A stretch of 64,000 bases of DNA from Lacrimispora amygdalina (GCF_003432035.1 NZ_QOHO01000026.1:1-64000), one strand, 5' to 3'; shown: positions 38,064-48,236, counted from the first letter of the stretch. Notes: generated from the letters alone by a model not told the origin. Numbers and translations: made by a program.

Positions 38064-39626
38064 ATGAAAAAGACATGGAAACGAGCGTTATCGGTATCAT
38101 TAGCAGGTGCGGTGGCAATATCAGTATCTGCCTGCGGCGGTTTTGCGGCATCCTCCCAAAAGGAGGCTGCCAATACAACGGCAGATGGAAAACCAACCAT
38201 TACTTTCATGGCACCATCATTTTATGGTACCGATTTAAAGAATGATAAGTCTGATGAGGTTATTAAAAGATTTGAAGATTACACCGGCACCCATGTGAAC
38301 TGGCAATGGGAATCCAATGATACTTATAAAGAAAAGCTTGGACTTACATTAATGGATAAGGACAATATGCCCATGGTGGTGACTGCTTCCGGAGACTTAA
38401 CGGCTAATGTGGTGGATGCAGCAAGAAAGGGTGCATTCTGGGATCTGACACCATATTTGCAGGATAAGGAGAATTATAAAAACCTGTCACAGGCAAATCC
38501 GAAAGTGTTGAAGGCATTGACTGTAGATGGAAAAATCATAGGAATCTACCGGTCCAGGGTGATCGGCCGTTACGGATTTTCTTACCGTACAGACTGGGCA
38601 GAGGCGGTAGGTATTACCGAAGAGCCGAAAACGGTTGAAGATGTATATAATATGCTTTACAAATTTACGTATGACGATCCGGATGGCAATGGAATCAATG
38701 ATACCTATGGCCTTGAAATGACAAAATATACCGGGCCGCTTGATATTATCCAGACATGGTTTGGCTGTGGGAATGAATGGGTAGAAAAAGACGGAAAGCT
38801 GGTGCCGGTCCACCAGACAGAAGAATACAAAGAAGCTTTAAAGTGGATGAAAAAGATCTATGACGAAGGCCTGATCAGAAAAGACTGGGCTACGGTTGAC
38901 TCTGGAACCTTTCAGGATGGATGTAAGAAAGGGGAAGCAGGTGCGTTTCTTGATGTTATGGATGGTGCTAAGAGAATCTGGTCCTATTATAATATGAACA
39001 GTGTGAAATCAGTGACAGATCCCTCTAAGAATGCTTCCATGACATTGGTAGGACCAATCAATGACAGAACACTGGCAAACAGCGGCTTTAACGGTTACTA
39101 TCTGATTACCAGGGCAGGTGCAAAGACGGAGGAAGAGGTAAAGAACTGTCTGCATTTCCTGGATAAGATGTGTGATGATGAGATGCTTGTACTTGCTGAC
39201 TACGGTTTAGAAGGAGTTACTTACGATTTAAATGAAGCAGGGAAAGTTGTAATAAGACATGAAATGGAGGCACAATATACTCCGTCTGCAGGCTTAAACC
39301 AGAGTATTTGTTATATTCCAAACCGGGAACCGAAATCTCCGGCCCTGGAAAAGGATGAGCCGATGATCGCACAGGATCAGGCATATGAAAGAAATGAAAA
39401 GGTAGCCGTTTATAACCCGGCTCTTGGATACCTGGCCAATTCTGAGGTAAATGCAGAGGTGGGAACAGACATTGAGCAGATTATTGATGATGCCAGAACC
39501 CAGTATATCTGCGGACAGATTGATGATGAAGGTTTGGAGGCAGCAGCAAAACAGTGGCTGGACCGCGGCGGTGACAGGCTGATAGAGGAGATCAACCAGC
39601 TCTATCAGAACGATACGTCAAAATAA
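38064..39626 (+). CDS. Extracellular oligosaccharide-binding lipoprotein, LplA/YtcQ-like
   Basis: A 520-aa substrate-binding protein. The lipobox VSACGG places the lipidated cysteine at residue 24. The mature protein has the DPDGNGINDTYGLEM calcium-loop-like signature of this family near residues 210-225. It captures pectic (probably unsaturated rhamnogalacturonan) oligomers at the cell surface for the two permeases. AAAAGGAGAGG precedes the ATG. A hairpin after the gene probably stabilises or attenuates the transcript before the enzyme genes. Confidence 0.92.
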   Translation: MKKTWKRALSVSLAGAVAISVSACGGFAASSQKEAANTTADGKPTITFMAPSFYGTDLKNDKSDEVIKRFEDYTGTHVNWQWESNDTYKEKLGLTLMDKDNMPMVVTASGDLTANVVDAARKGAFWDLTPYLQDKENYKNLSQANPKVLKALTVDGKIIGIYRSRVIGRYGFSYRTDWAEAVGITEEPKTVEDVYNMLYKFTYDDPDGNGINDTYGLEMTKYTGPLDIIQTWFGCGNEWVEKDGKLVPVHQTEEYKEALKWMKKIYDEGLIRKDWATVDSGTFQDGCKKGEAGAFLDVMDGAKRIWSYYNMNSVKSVTDPSKNASMTLVGPINDRTLANSGFNGYYLITRAGAKTEEEVKNCLHFLDKMCDDEMLVLADYGLEGVTYDLNEAGKVVIRHEMEAQYTPSAGLNQSICYIPNREPKSPALEKDEPMIAQDQAYERNEKVAVYNPALGYLANSEVNAEVGTDIEQIIDDARTQYICGQIDDEGLEAAAKQWLDRGGDRLIEEINQLYQNDTSK

Positions 39627-39643
39627 TAAAACAGCAATGATAC

Positions 39644-39684
39644 AAAAGGCTTCAGGCGTGTGATAACGGTTGAAGCCTTTTATG
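39644..39684 (+). terminator. Hairpin between the binding protein and the catabolic genes
   Basis: AAAAGGCTTCA (39644-39654) pairs with TGAAGCCTTTT (39671-39681). It is a likely partial terminator that keeps binding-protein mRNA in excess over the enzyme genes. Confidence 0.75.
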
Positions 39685-39712
39685 CAGCAGGATTTTTAGG
39701 AGGCAGATTGAT

Positions 39713-42334
39713 ATGATATTACATAGCCTGGGAGACAGAAGGCTGACGGGATATACAACCTGGGGTTGTTTGTGGGAGAAAGGAAGCTGTACCAAAGAAA
39801 CGGAGTATCAGTTAAAAAACAGGCAGAAAGATAATCTTCCGATGCAGAGCCGGATTACAGCCTGGTGGCCCGATGGTTCCGTAAAATGGACCGCTCATAC
39901 GGCGGATGCCGCCCTTTTGGGAAAGGAGATTGAAGTCGTGCCCGGACCTCCTTCTCAAGTAAAGCAGAAGATCCAGGTTCTGAAAAAAGACGGTTTTATG
40001 GAGATTCTTGCCGGGAGCATGAAGGTGAAAATTGCCTGTGACGGCATGAAGCTGATCGATTCTATTTATTTTCATGAAAAAAAGCTTCTTATAAATGGCA
40101 GAACAGTATTGCTTTTGGAGGAACCTTCCGTCTGGAACGGCAATTCTGTCAAAATTAAAAAGGAATATGATTCCAGGATTACCCAACTGTCAGTGGAGGA
40201 GGAAGGGGCATTACAGGTTATTATAAAATATACCGGTTATCACGAATCAGCTGTCGGAGACCAAAAGATTCCGTTTGTCATCCGTATGAAAGTCGGTTTT
40301 GACAGCCCGCGTATTGATTTTATACATACATTTTTATATGACGGTGATGAAGAGAAAGATTTTTTGAAAGGAATCGGGATTCGCTTTCAATCTCCTTTAG
40401 AGGGGAAGATATATAACCGGCATGTAAAATTCATGGGAGACCATGGCGTGTTCCATGAAAGCATGGCCCAGCTTCTGTCATGGAGGCCGAAGGTTTCACA
40501 GGAAATTTATGAAAAGCAGATCAGGGGAGAAAGGCTGGAGCTTACCGGAAGTGATAAAGAGACAGTGGACACAGTACTCAAAGACATGCCGTTTTGGAGT
40601 GAATATGATTTATGCCAGGACAGTGCAAACCACTTCTGCATCAAAAAGAAAATAAAGGATGAAAACTGCTGCTATCTGGACTGTCTACACGGAAAAAGGA
40701 CAGAGGGAGCAGCCGCATTGGGATCAGAGCATGGCTCGGTATTGTTTTCAATCAGGGATTTTTGGGAAAAGTATCCGTCAGGTTATACGTTCCGGAATCT
40801 GGATGGGGATATGGCGGAGACTGTCATGTGGCTGTGGTCTCCCGGTGCGGAGGCCATGGACTTCCGCCACTATGCAAACCGGGGCTATAACCAGGTATAT
40901 TACGAGGGATATGATTATAAAGGCGCCACACCTTATGGAATCGCCTGTACCAGCGAATGCTCTGTCATGTTATCGGAGGAGATGATTCCAAAAGACCAGG
41001 AACTGGCGGAATTTGCTGAATCAGTGAAACGGCCTGTTCAGTATTTGGGAACCCCGGAATATTATCATGAGAGGAAGGCATTTGGATACTGGTCCCTGCC
41101 GCAGCAAAATACGCAGATGGAATGCTGGCTGGAGGATCAGCTTGATATGGCCGTTGATTTTTACCGGAATGAAGTGGATCAGAGAAACTGGTATGGGCTG
41201 TTTAATTATGGTGATTTCATGCATACCTATGACAGGGAGCGCCATCAGTGGCGGTATGATATGGGCGGATATGCCTGGGACAATACGGAACTGGTTCCCA
41301 CTCTCTGGTTATGGTATGCATTCATGAGAACAGGCCGGGAAGATATCTTTGTCCTGGCTGAGAAACTGTCAAGACATGCTTCCGAGGTAGATGTGTACCA
41401 TATGGGCAGATACAAGGGACTGGGTTCCCGCCATAATGTCAGGCACTGGGGCTGTCCCTGCAAGGAGGCACGGATTGCCATGGCGGCCCATCACCGGTTT
41501 TATTATTATCTGACCGGAGACCGGCGGATGGAAGATATATTTGAAGAATTAAAGGATAATGAAATAACTTTTTTAAATAAGGACCCCCTGGGTGATTTTT
41601 ATGACAAGGAGAAAATGGTTTATCCGGCTCATGCCAGAACCGGGCCGGACTGGTCTTCTCTGTGTGCAAACTGGCTGACTGAGTGGGAGCGGTTTGACAA
41701 TAAGAAATACAGAGATAAGATTCTGACGGGAATCCGGGATATTAAAAAGGCGCCGTTAAAGCTGATATCAGGTCCTGATTTTGAATTTAATCCGGCTGAT
41801 GCCCATCTGCGTTATATCGGAGAGAGGGCGTCAGGAGGAACCCACCTTCAAATCTGCATGGGAGCACCTGAGGTATGGATGGAATTATCCGACTTAATTG
41901 AGGATGAGGAATGGAAGCGGATGCTGGCGGATTACGGCAGGTTTTATTATCTGCCCCGGCAGCAGCAGATGGAAGAGTCAGACGGCATCATAGGCAGCAG
42001 GGAATTCAGTCTTCCTTTTATGGCGGCCGCTATGGGAGCCTATGGGGCCTGGTATCTGGAAGATCAGGTGCTGGCAGAAAGAACGTGGCGGTATCTCCTC
42101 CATGCTTCCATCAGCCAGGGAAACCATGACGGATTTAAAATTCTTACCGTTTCCAATCAGGGAAATCAAAAAAATCTGAAAGAGATTCCATGGATATCTA
42201 CGAATTTTACTGCACAGTGGTGCTTAAATGTGATTGTTGTTCTTGAATTTATCCGCAGTTATCTTCCAAAAACACTGAAGGAAGGGGATGAACTGGTAGA
42301 AACCATGCCGGAGGAAACGTTCCATAAGGCATAA
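39713..42334 (+). CDS. Exo-rhamnogalacturonan lyase-like protein (PL26 / YetA-like)
   Basis: An 873-aa protein matching the overall pattern of B. subtilis YetA and the PcRGLX exo-rhamnogalacturonan lyase family: an N-terminal beta domain (about 1-400), a helical barrel (about 430-760) with YGLFNYGDFMHTYD, GGYAWDNTELVPTLW and HNVRHWGCPCKEAR, and a short C-terminal region. It would release unsaturated disaccharides from the ends of the rhamnogalacturonan-I backbone by beta-elimination. There is no signal peptide, so the substrate must be imported. GGAGG precedes the ATG by 8 bases. Assignment is by pattern memory; the catalytic residues are not pinned down. Confidence 0.75.
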   Translation: MILHSLGDRRLTGYTTWGCLWEKGSCTKETEYQLKNRQKDNLPMQSRITAWWPDGSVKWTAHTADAALLGKEIEVVPGPPSQVKQKIQVLKKDGFMEILAGSMKVKIACDGMKLIDSIYFHEKKLLINGRTVLLLEEPSVWNGNSVKIKKEYDSRITQLSVEEEGALQVIIKYTGYHESAVGDQKIPFVIRMKVGFDSPRIDFIHTFLYDGDEEKDFLKGIGIRFQSPLEGKIYNRHVKFMGDHGVFHESMAQLLSWRPKVSQEIYEKQIRGERLELTGSDKETVDTVLKDMPFWSEYDLCQDSANHFCIKKKIKDENCCYLDCLHGKRTEGAAALGSEHGSVLFSIRDFWEKYPSGYTFRNLDGDMAETVMWLWSPGAEAMDFRHYANRGYNQVYYEGYDYKGATPYGIACTSECSVMLSEEMIPKDQELAEFAESVKRPVQYLGTPEYYHERKAFGYWSLPQQNTQMECWLEDQLDMAVDFYRNEVDQRNWYGLFNYGDFMHTYDRERHQWRYDMGGYAWDNTELVPTLWLWYAFMRTGREDIFVLAEKLSRHASEVDVYHMGRYKGLGSRHNVRHWGCPCKEARIAMAAHHRFYYYLTGDRRMEDIFEELKDNEITFLNKDPLGDFYDKEKMVYPAHARTGPDWSSLCANWLTEWERFDNKKYRDKILTGIRDIKKAPLKLISGPDFEFNPADAHLRYIGERASGGTHLQICMGAPEVWMELSDLIEDEEWKRMLADYGRFYYLPRQQQMEESDGIIGSREFSLPFMAAAMGAYGAWYLEDQVLAERTWRYLLHASISQGNHDGFKILTVSNQGNQKNLKEIPWISTNFTAQWCLNVIVVLEFIRSYLPKTLKEGDELVETMPEETFHKA

Positions 42335-42397
42335 TAAAAGATGATCCGTATCTGCTTATAAAAGAAGCTTTGTTTAGCCAGAAAAATGGAGGGAAAC

Positions 42398-45300
42398 ATG
42401 ATCAGGACAGAAGAGATATCGAACCAGGAGGTGACGGTTTCCTGGGACCGGCTGGAGGGAGCGGAAGTTTACCGTGTCTATTGGTCCGACCGGGATACAG
42501 AACTGGAGAATTACCGGTTTATGGAGGAGATATCCGCAGATAACACGCTGCGGTTTACCCTTTATAAATCTACCCATATTCCTCATTATATCAGAATCTG
42601 CGCAGTGAAATCGGACAGCACGATCTATGAGGAGGTGTATGTTACATCTGTTCACTATATAAAACGGGAACAGCTGGAGACACTTAACCGAGGGCTGACT
42701 GCTGTCAGGACAAAGAACGGAGTATTTTTAAGCTGGAGATTGTTTTTAACAGAAGTTACCGGTTACAAAAACGGTGGTTTGACCGGAGTTTATTTTCATC
42801 TCTATCGGAATGGAACGGAAATTGCAAAAGTGATAGACTGTACAAACTATCTGGATCCGGAGGGGGATGCACAATCAGAATATGGAGTGGCTCCTGCGAT
42901 AAACGGGATCGAATACGATGCCTGCCCGCCCGTAAAGGTGTGGGATAAGGAGTATCTGGACATCCCGCTTAAGAAGCCGGAGCCGGGCGTGACACCTTCC
43001 GGGGAAGCCTTTACCTATTCCGCTAACGATATGTCCGTTGCAGATGTGGATGGAGACGGGGAATATGAATATATCGTAAAATGGGATCCTTCCAATTCCC
43101 ATGATGTTTCCATAAAAGGCTATACAGGCCGCTGTTATATAGACTGCTATAAACTGGATGGAACCCTTTTATGGCGGCTCGATATGGGGCCCAACATTCG
43201 GGCAGGAGCGCATTATACTCAGTTTATGTGCTTCGACTTCAATGGAGACGGGAAGGCTGAAATGGCGGTGAAAACCGCACCGGGTACCAGAATGACGGTC
43301 TATGGGCCGGATGGGAAGCCTGCAGAGGAATTCTTTATCACCATGCCGGAGGAGGACTTAGAACAGGGATATAGCCATGAACATTCCTATGTGTGCAGCT
43401 TTAAGAGTTACCGGAAGCATTTAACGGAAGTGTTCCGTTCATGGAACGATCATCCGGAAGTGAAGGCAGGTCATTGGCCGGAAAGCCTGGAGCAGTGCTT
43501 TGGCATCCCCGGGAAGTATACTTACCCATTAAGCCAGGAAGATTCAGAATGTCTGACAGATTATTTCCTGGATATTTATGCACCATCCAGGAGCCCTAAA
43601 AATAATCTGCGGGAGTTCGAGGGCTTCATCTTTGAAGGGCCGGAGTACCTGACTATGTTCGGGGGAGACGGGAAAGAGCTTCAGACGATTCCATTTCCAT
43701 TTGAAAGGGTGGATGACGGTCTTCTCTGGGGCGATTATGCCATGAACCGGATCGAACCCTGCAACCGGGTGGACCGGTTTTTGTCTGCAGTGGCCTATCT
43801 GGACGGAAAGCGGCCTTATCTGGTGGTCTGCCGCGGTTATTATACCAGAGCTGCAATTGCTGCTTACGATTTTTTTGATAACTGCTTTCACGAGACCTGG
43901 TCCGTGGACAGCGGATTTGTGCCCATGAAGAATCCATTCTGCGACAATCCCCATGATTTATGCGGAACTGATCCGGTTTACGGAGAACTGGCAGGCCAGG
44001 GGAATCATTCCGTTTCCTCCGCCGATGTGGATGGGGATGGCTGTATGGAGATCCTATACGGGGCCGCCTGTATCGATCACGATGGAAGCCTGCTTTACAG
44101 CTCCAGGGATAAGCTTCCGGACGGCAGCACCGCAAAGCTGGGACACGGAGATGCCATGCACGTGGCGGATATCGATCCGGACCGGCCGGGCTATGAGATA
44201 TTTAACGTATTTGAAGGGGCAGACCATGCACCTTACGGTTATGCCCTCAGGGATGCGCAGTCAGGAAAAGTCCTGTTCGGAGAGTATGCTAACAAAGATT
44301 TAGGCCGGTGCATGATCGGCGATGTGGTTCCCGGTGTGCGGGGGCTGCAGTGCTGGGTCAACGGAGTGGGGACGTATGACTGCCATGGAAAGCTTCTTAA
44401 AAAAGAAACATTAGGCAGCAACATGTCCATTCGGTGGGCAGGCGATCTGACCACACAGATCACGGATGGGGCGGACTATTTAAGCCAGAAGCCAGCAGGA
44501 GTGATCAATGATTTTACTCATGGAATCATGCTGCGGCCGGAAAACACCCTGACCAACAACGGGACCAAAGGAAATCCCTGTCTGACAGCTGATATCTTCG
44601 GAGATTTCAGGGAAGAGATCCTTCTTCGGACGGAGGACAGCTCGGCAATCCGCATTTATACCAATACGGAGCCGACGGATCACAAGCTGTTTACCCTGAT
44701 GCATGATGTCCAGTACCGGTGCGGCGTAGCATGGCAGAACAACTGCTACAACCAGCCGTGCTATCCGGAATTTTACTATGCTTCCGACATGGAATTTAAC
44801 AGGGTCCTTCCTTATATGAACCGGAAACCTGTTATCTATCTGGCGGGTGATTCGATTACACAGACCGGAGGGGAAGAAGACAGACCCGGATACGGACTTG
44901 GAGAAATGCTTCTAAAGCATCTGGATGAAGGAAACTGCTATGAGGCTTATCACAGGGAGGACTGTCCCTTTAAACAGGAAATGCGGTATGAAAGCCGCCA
45001 TTTGATTGTGGATAACTGCGCCATGTCCGGCAGATCAACCAGGACTTTTCTGGAAGAAGGACGCCTGGAGGATATCCGGAGCCATATCAGGGAAGGAGAT
45101 TATCTTTTTATTCAGTTCGGCCACAACGATGCATCTGCCTCCAGGGCAGAACGATATGTTCCGGTTTCTGATTTTCCTTTGTATCTGAAGCATTTTACAG
45201 ATGCAGCCAGAAAAGGGGGCGCGGTTCCGGTTCTGATTTCTCCGGTCAGCTTATGTCCGTGCAAAGAGAACCAGAAAGGAGAGAAGGAGGAGATTGCCCG

Positions 45301-45526
45301 TCTTCTGCCAGGTTACTCCCGTCAGATGGAGGATTTTGCAAAGAAAGAGGGAATCCTTTATATAGATATGAACCGTCTGACGAAACAGCATTGTGAAACA
45401 GCAGGCGAAACGGATTCAAGAAGACTATACATTCCCGATCTGGTACATTTGAGCAGGGCAGGGGCAGATTGTTATGCCCGATTATTGGCAAATGAAGGGA
45501 AAACACTTATAATAGATAAAAAATAA
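42398..45526 (+). CDS. Rhamnogalacturonan lyase (PL11) fused to an SGNH acetylesterase
   Basis: A 1042-aa two-enzyme fusion. Residues about 1-90 form a fibronectin-like module. About 95-800 are a PL11 rhamnogalacturonan lyase (YesW/YesX-like) with repeated calcium-binding DVDGDGEYEY, DFNGDGKAEM and DVDGDGCMEI loops. About 810-1040 are an SGNH/GDSL hydrolase like rhamnogalacturonan acetylesterases, with Ser819 in GDSITQ, the AMSGRSTRTF and FGHND blocks, and Asp1014/His1017 in DLVHLS. It should both remove acetyl groups and cleave the RG-I backbone. There is no signal peptide. The ATG at 42398 has GGAGGG five bases upstream; the ATG four codons earlier overlaps that site. Confidence 0.88.
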   Translation: MIRTEEISNQEVTVSWDRLEGAEVYRVYWSDRDTELENYRFMEEISADNTLRFTLYKSTHIPHYIRICAVKSDSTIYEEVYVTSVHYIKREQLETLNRGLTAVRTKNGVFLSWRLFLTEVTGYKNGGLTGVYFHLYRNGTEIAKVIDCTNYLDPEGDAQSEYGVAPAINGIEYDACPPVKVWDKEYLDIPLKKPEPGVTPSGEAFTYSANDMSVADVDGDGEYEYIVKWDPSNSHDVSIKGYTGRCYIDCYKLDGTLLWRLDMGPNIRAGAHYTQFMCFDFNGDGKAEMAVKTAPGTRMTVYGPDGKPAEEFFITMPEEDLEQGYSHEHSYVCSFKSYRKHLTEVFRSWNDHPEVKAGHWPESLEQCFGIPGKYTYPLSQEDSECLTDYFLDIYAPSRSPKNNLREFEGFIFEGPEYLTMFGGDGKELQTIPFPFERVDDGLLWGDYAMNRIEPCNRVDRFLSAVAYLDGKRPYLVVCRGYYTRAAIAAYDFFDNCFHETWSVDSGFVPMKNPFCDNPHDLCGTDPVYGELAGQGNHSVSSADVDGDGCMEILYGAACIDHDGSLLYSSRDKLPDGSTAKLGHGDAMHVADIDPDRPGYEIFNVFEGADHAPYGYALRDAQSGKVLFGEYANKDLGRCMIGDVVPGVRGLQCWVNGVGTYDCHGKLLKKETLGSNMSIRWAGDLTTQITDGADYLSQKPAGVINDFTHGIMLRPENTLTNNGTKGNPCLTADIFGDFREEILLRTEDSSAIRIYTNTEPTDHKLFTLMHDVQYRCGVAWQNNCYNQPCYPEFYYASDMEFNRVLPYMNRKPVIYLAGDSITQTGGEEDRPGYGLGEMLLKHLDEGNCYEAYHREDCPFKQEMRYESRHLIVDNCAMSGRSTRTFLEEGRLEDIRSHIREGDYLFIQFGHNDASASRAERYVPVSDFPLYLKHFTDAARKGGAVPVLISPVSLCPCKENQKGEKEEIARLLPGYSRQMEDFAKKEGILYIDMNRLTKQHCETAGETDSRRLYIPDLVHLSRAGADCYARLLANEGKTLIIDKK

Positions 45527-45571
45527 ATCAAATTAACCGGCAGAAACCGGAGAAGGAAGGCGGATTGTAAG

Positions 45572-46621
45572 ATGGGTAGGATTCATTATGACAGGGACAG
45601 GGTGGAAGAAACCATGGACCGCATTGTGGAACGTACAAAACGGATGGATATGTCCTGGGACTGGCCCTGCGGCGTCGCATATTATGGACTTGCAGAAGCT
45701 TATGAGGTAACGAAAAAGGAAGGCTATCTGGAATTTTTAAAAGAACGGGTGGATGAACTGATTGAACTGGGACTTCCAGCCTGGACCGTGAATACCTGTG
45801 CCATGGGACATTGCCTTATAACATTATACCAGGCTACCGGGGAAGAACAATACATGGACATCATCCGCTCCAAGACGGAATATTTAAGGAAGGATGCCCT
45901 GCGTTTCGGCGACCATGTGCTGCAGCATACGGTTTCCGCCAACAACGATTTTCCGGAGCAGTGCTGGGCAGATACTCTGTTTATGGCAGCATTTTTTCTG
46001 TTACGGGTGGGTGTTATGACAAAGGACGAGGAATTGACAGGCGATGCTTTAAACCAGTATTACTGGCATATCCAGTATCTTCAGGATGAAAATACCGGAT
46101 TATGGTATCATGGCTACAACAATATTACAAAGGACCATATGTCGGGATTTTACTGGGGAAGGGCTAACTGCTGGGCAGCTTATACCATGAGCAAGGTAGG
46201 GCTGATTCTGCCGGAGTGCTACCTCTATCCCCAGTACCTGGAAATTGTGGGAAGCTTAAATGAACAGCTTTCCGCATTAAAGCTTCTGCAGACGGAGAAA
46301 GGCCTGTGGAGGACCATCTTAAATGATGGCGAATCCTATGAGGAGCTATCCGCTTCTGCCGGTATCGCTGCAGCCATGACCTTAAAAGGGAATCCGCTCC
46401 ATATCAAATACATAGAAAAATCCATTGAGGGTGTATTGGCCCATGTGGCTGCTGATGGCAGAGTTACGGAGGTTTCGGGCGGAACCGCAGTCATGAAGGA
46501 CCGTGACGGATACCGGAATATATCAAAAAAATGGATTCAGGGCTGGGGACAGGGCATGGCTCTTGCATTCCTTGCCGCAGTTCTGAATTATGATAACATT
46601 GCAGGGGATGGTGCATTATGA
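45572..46621 (+). CDS. Unsaturated rhamnogalacturonyl hydrolase, GH105 (YteR/YesR-like)
   Basis: A 349-aa (alpha/alpha)6-barrel enzyme that hydrates and splits the unsaturated galacturonic acid from the rhamnose left by the lyases. Asp134 in CWADTLFMA matches the catalytic Asp of YteR. MSWDWPCGVAYYGLAEAY near the start and FYWGRANCWAAY in the second half are family motifs. It is cytosolic. Its TGA overlaps the next start codon (ATGA), so the deacetylase is translationally coupled to it. Confidence 0.93.
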   Translation: MGRIHYDRDRVEETMDRIVERTKRMDMSWDWPCGVAYYGLAEAYEVTKKEGYLEFLKERVDELIELGLPAWTVNTCAMGHCLITLYQATGEEQYMDIIRSKTEYLRKDALRFGDHVLQHTVSANNDFPEQCWADTLFMAAFFLLRVGVMTKDEELTGDALNQYYWHIQYLQDENTGLWYHGYNNITKDHMSGFYWGRANCWAAYTMSKVGLILPECYLYPQYLEIVGSLNEQLSALKLLQTEKGLWRTILNDGESYEELSASAGIAAAMTLKGNPLHIKYIEKSIEGVLAHVAADGRVTEVSGGTAVMKDRDGYRNISKKWIQGWGQGMALAFLAAVLNYDNIAGDGAL

Positions 46622-47427
46622 TTAATCAATTGAAAAGAATTTATACCTGCTTTCCGGGAGGGAAGCATAAGGTTCTTACCATGAGTTATGACGATGGTAA
46701 GATTGAGGACCGGAAACTTATTAAAATTTTTAATCAATACGGCATAAAAGGAACTTTTCATTTAAATTCCGGACTTATTGAGGATGAAAACCGGATAAAA
46801 CCGGAGGAATGGAAAGAATTATACAGAGGACATGAGATCTCCTGTCATACGGTACTCCATCCTACGATTGCCAGGAGTCCCCTTCCTCAGGTGGCCCTTC
46901 AGGTGCTGGAGGACAGGAGGGCGTTAGAGAAGGCAGCAGGCTGCCCGGTACGGGGAATGTCTTATCCCAATGGTTCGTATACACAGGAAATTGTGGATAT
47001 GCTTCCAGGCCTGGGAATTGAATACTGCAGAGTGGTTGGAAGCACGGATGATTTTAACATGCCGGAAAACTATCTAACATGGAAATCCACCTGCCACCAT
47101 AACCACAATCTGCTGGAAAATGGAAAACGCTTCATTGCGCTTAATAAAACCCAATATCTTTATTTGATGTATGTATGGGGGCACAGCTATGAATTTCCCA
47201 GAGATGACAACTGGGGGCTTATGGAAGAATTCTGCCGTATGGCAGGGCAGCGCGAGGATACCTGGTATGCAACAAATATTGAGATTGTTGATTATATGAA
47301 TGCGGCAGCTGCCCTTAAGTATACCGTTGACGGAGACCTTGTGTACAATCCATCAGCAAAGGCTGTCTGGATCAGTGTGGATGGAACGATTGTGAAAGTG
47401 CCTGGCGGAGGCCAGATCATGATTTGA
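46618..47427 (+). CDS. Polysaccharide deacetylase family protein (NodB-like)
   Basis: A 269-aa protein with a NodB-type deacetylase fold. The metal site is visible as TMSYDDGK near residues 20-27 and SCHTVLHP near 78-85. SYPNGSY near residue 117 is the third family motif. It has no signal peptide or membrane anchor, unlike peptidoglycan deacetylases. With its ATGA overlap to the GH105 gene, it probably removes acetyl groups from imported pectic oligomers rather than from cell wall. It ends 13 bases from the convergent mntP gene. Confidence 0.87.
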   Translation: MINQLKRIYTCFPGGKHKVLTMSYDDGKIEDRKLIKIFNQYGIKGTFHLNSGLIEDENRIKPEEWKELYRGHEISCHTVLHPTIARSPLPQVALQVLEDRRALEKAAGCPVRGMSYPNGSYTQEIVDMLPGLGIEYCRVVGSTDDFNMPENYLTWKSTCHHNHNLLENGKRFIALNKTQYLYLMYVWGHSYEFPRDDNWGLMEEFCRMAGQREDTWYATNIEIVDYMNAAAALKYTVDGDLVYNPSAKAVWISVDGTIVKVPGGGQIMI

Positions 47428-47440
47428 TTTTTGGCTTTTG

Positions 47441-48004
47441 TTACATTCCAAAGAGATGCTGGAGCAGAATTTTGATTCCCATCAGTATGAGAATGACTCC
47501 GCCGGCGAATTCCGCTTTTGATTTAAAGCGTGTACCGAAAACATTTCCCACCTTTATTCCGGCAACAGAGAGAGTAAAGGTGGTCACTCCGATAAAGGAA
47601 ACCGCAGGAATGATCTGAACTTTTAAAAATGCAAAGGTTACGCCAACAGCCAGTGCGTCGATGCTGGTTGCAATGGCAAGCATAAACATATTTTTAGGTT
47701 CCAGAGAACAGTCCGTGCATTCCACTTCATCGTTGCTGAACGATTCCTTGATCATATTTATGCCTATAATTCCCAGAAGCAAAAAGGCAATCCAGTGATC
47801 GTAGGAGGTAATGGCTTCCTTGAACTGGGACCCCAGCAGGTAACCAATGACCGGCATTCCCGCCTGGAAACCTCCGAAGTATAACCCGGCGATAACTGCA
47901 TTTCGCCAGTTCATCCGGGGCATGCAAAGACCTTTGCAGATGGAAACGGCAAACGCATCCATGGACAGCCCCACCGCAATGATGAACAACTCTGGTAATG
48001 ACAT
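47441..48004 (-). CDS. mntP: Manganese efflux pump MntP
   Basis: A 187-aa membrane protein with six helices arranged as two related triplets ([14 protein letters not shown] near residues 12-25 and [15 protein letters not shown] near 112-126). The repeated Asp residues are the Mn2+ path. It exports excess Mn2+. AGGAGGAATATCAC precedes the ATG. The upstream yybP-ykoY riboswitch is independent evidence for the function and for induction by Mn2+. Confidence 0.95.
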   Translation of the reverse strand: MSLPELFIIAVGLSMDAFAVSICKGLCMPRMNWRNAVIAGLYFGGFQAGMPVIGYLLGSQFKEAITSYDHWIAFLLLGIIGINMIKESFSNDEVECTDCSLEPKNMFMLAIATSIDALAVGVTFAFLKVQIIPAVSFIGVTTFTLSVAGIKVGNVFGTRFKSKAEFAGGVILILMGIKILLQHLFGM

Positions 48005-48060
48005 GTGATATTCCTCCTGTGTATGTGCTTTATTACTATATGTTGAGAGGAAGCAGATAA

Positions 48061-48225
48061 TAAAAGAGACTTATCTGTGTGTACGAAAAAAACACACAGA
48101 TAAGTCTCATCTTTTTGCGTCGAAAGCAAATTAGCAAAGCCAGACAGAAAATTCTGTCAGTATGTTGACTTTGCAGGCACCTGATCTGACCCGGACAGGT
48201 GCTGACTACTCCCTCATCTTTTGCC
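48061..48225 (-). ncRNA. yybP-ykoY manganese riboswitch of mntP
   Basis: On the minus strand the leader shows the 5' block GATGAGGGAGTAG, the AAGTCAACATACTG arm, a CTGGCTTTGC block and the 3' block GATGAGACTTATC, the usual order of the yybP-ykoY class. The 3' block overlaps the 5' arm of a long terminator (GAGACTTATCTGTGTGT with its complement, 48066-48108, followed by TTTT). Mn2+ binding should hold GAGACTTATC in P1, prevent the terminator and allow mntP expression. Confidence 0.88.
48066..48108 (-). terminator. Regulated terminator of the mntP riboswitch
   Basis: Perfect 17-base arms (48066-48082 and 48092-48108) with a 9-base loop; the T-run follows on the minus strand. It is the off-state of the riboswitch. 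Confidence 0.88.
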
Positions 48226-48236
48226 TATTCTAACGG

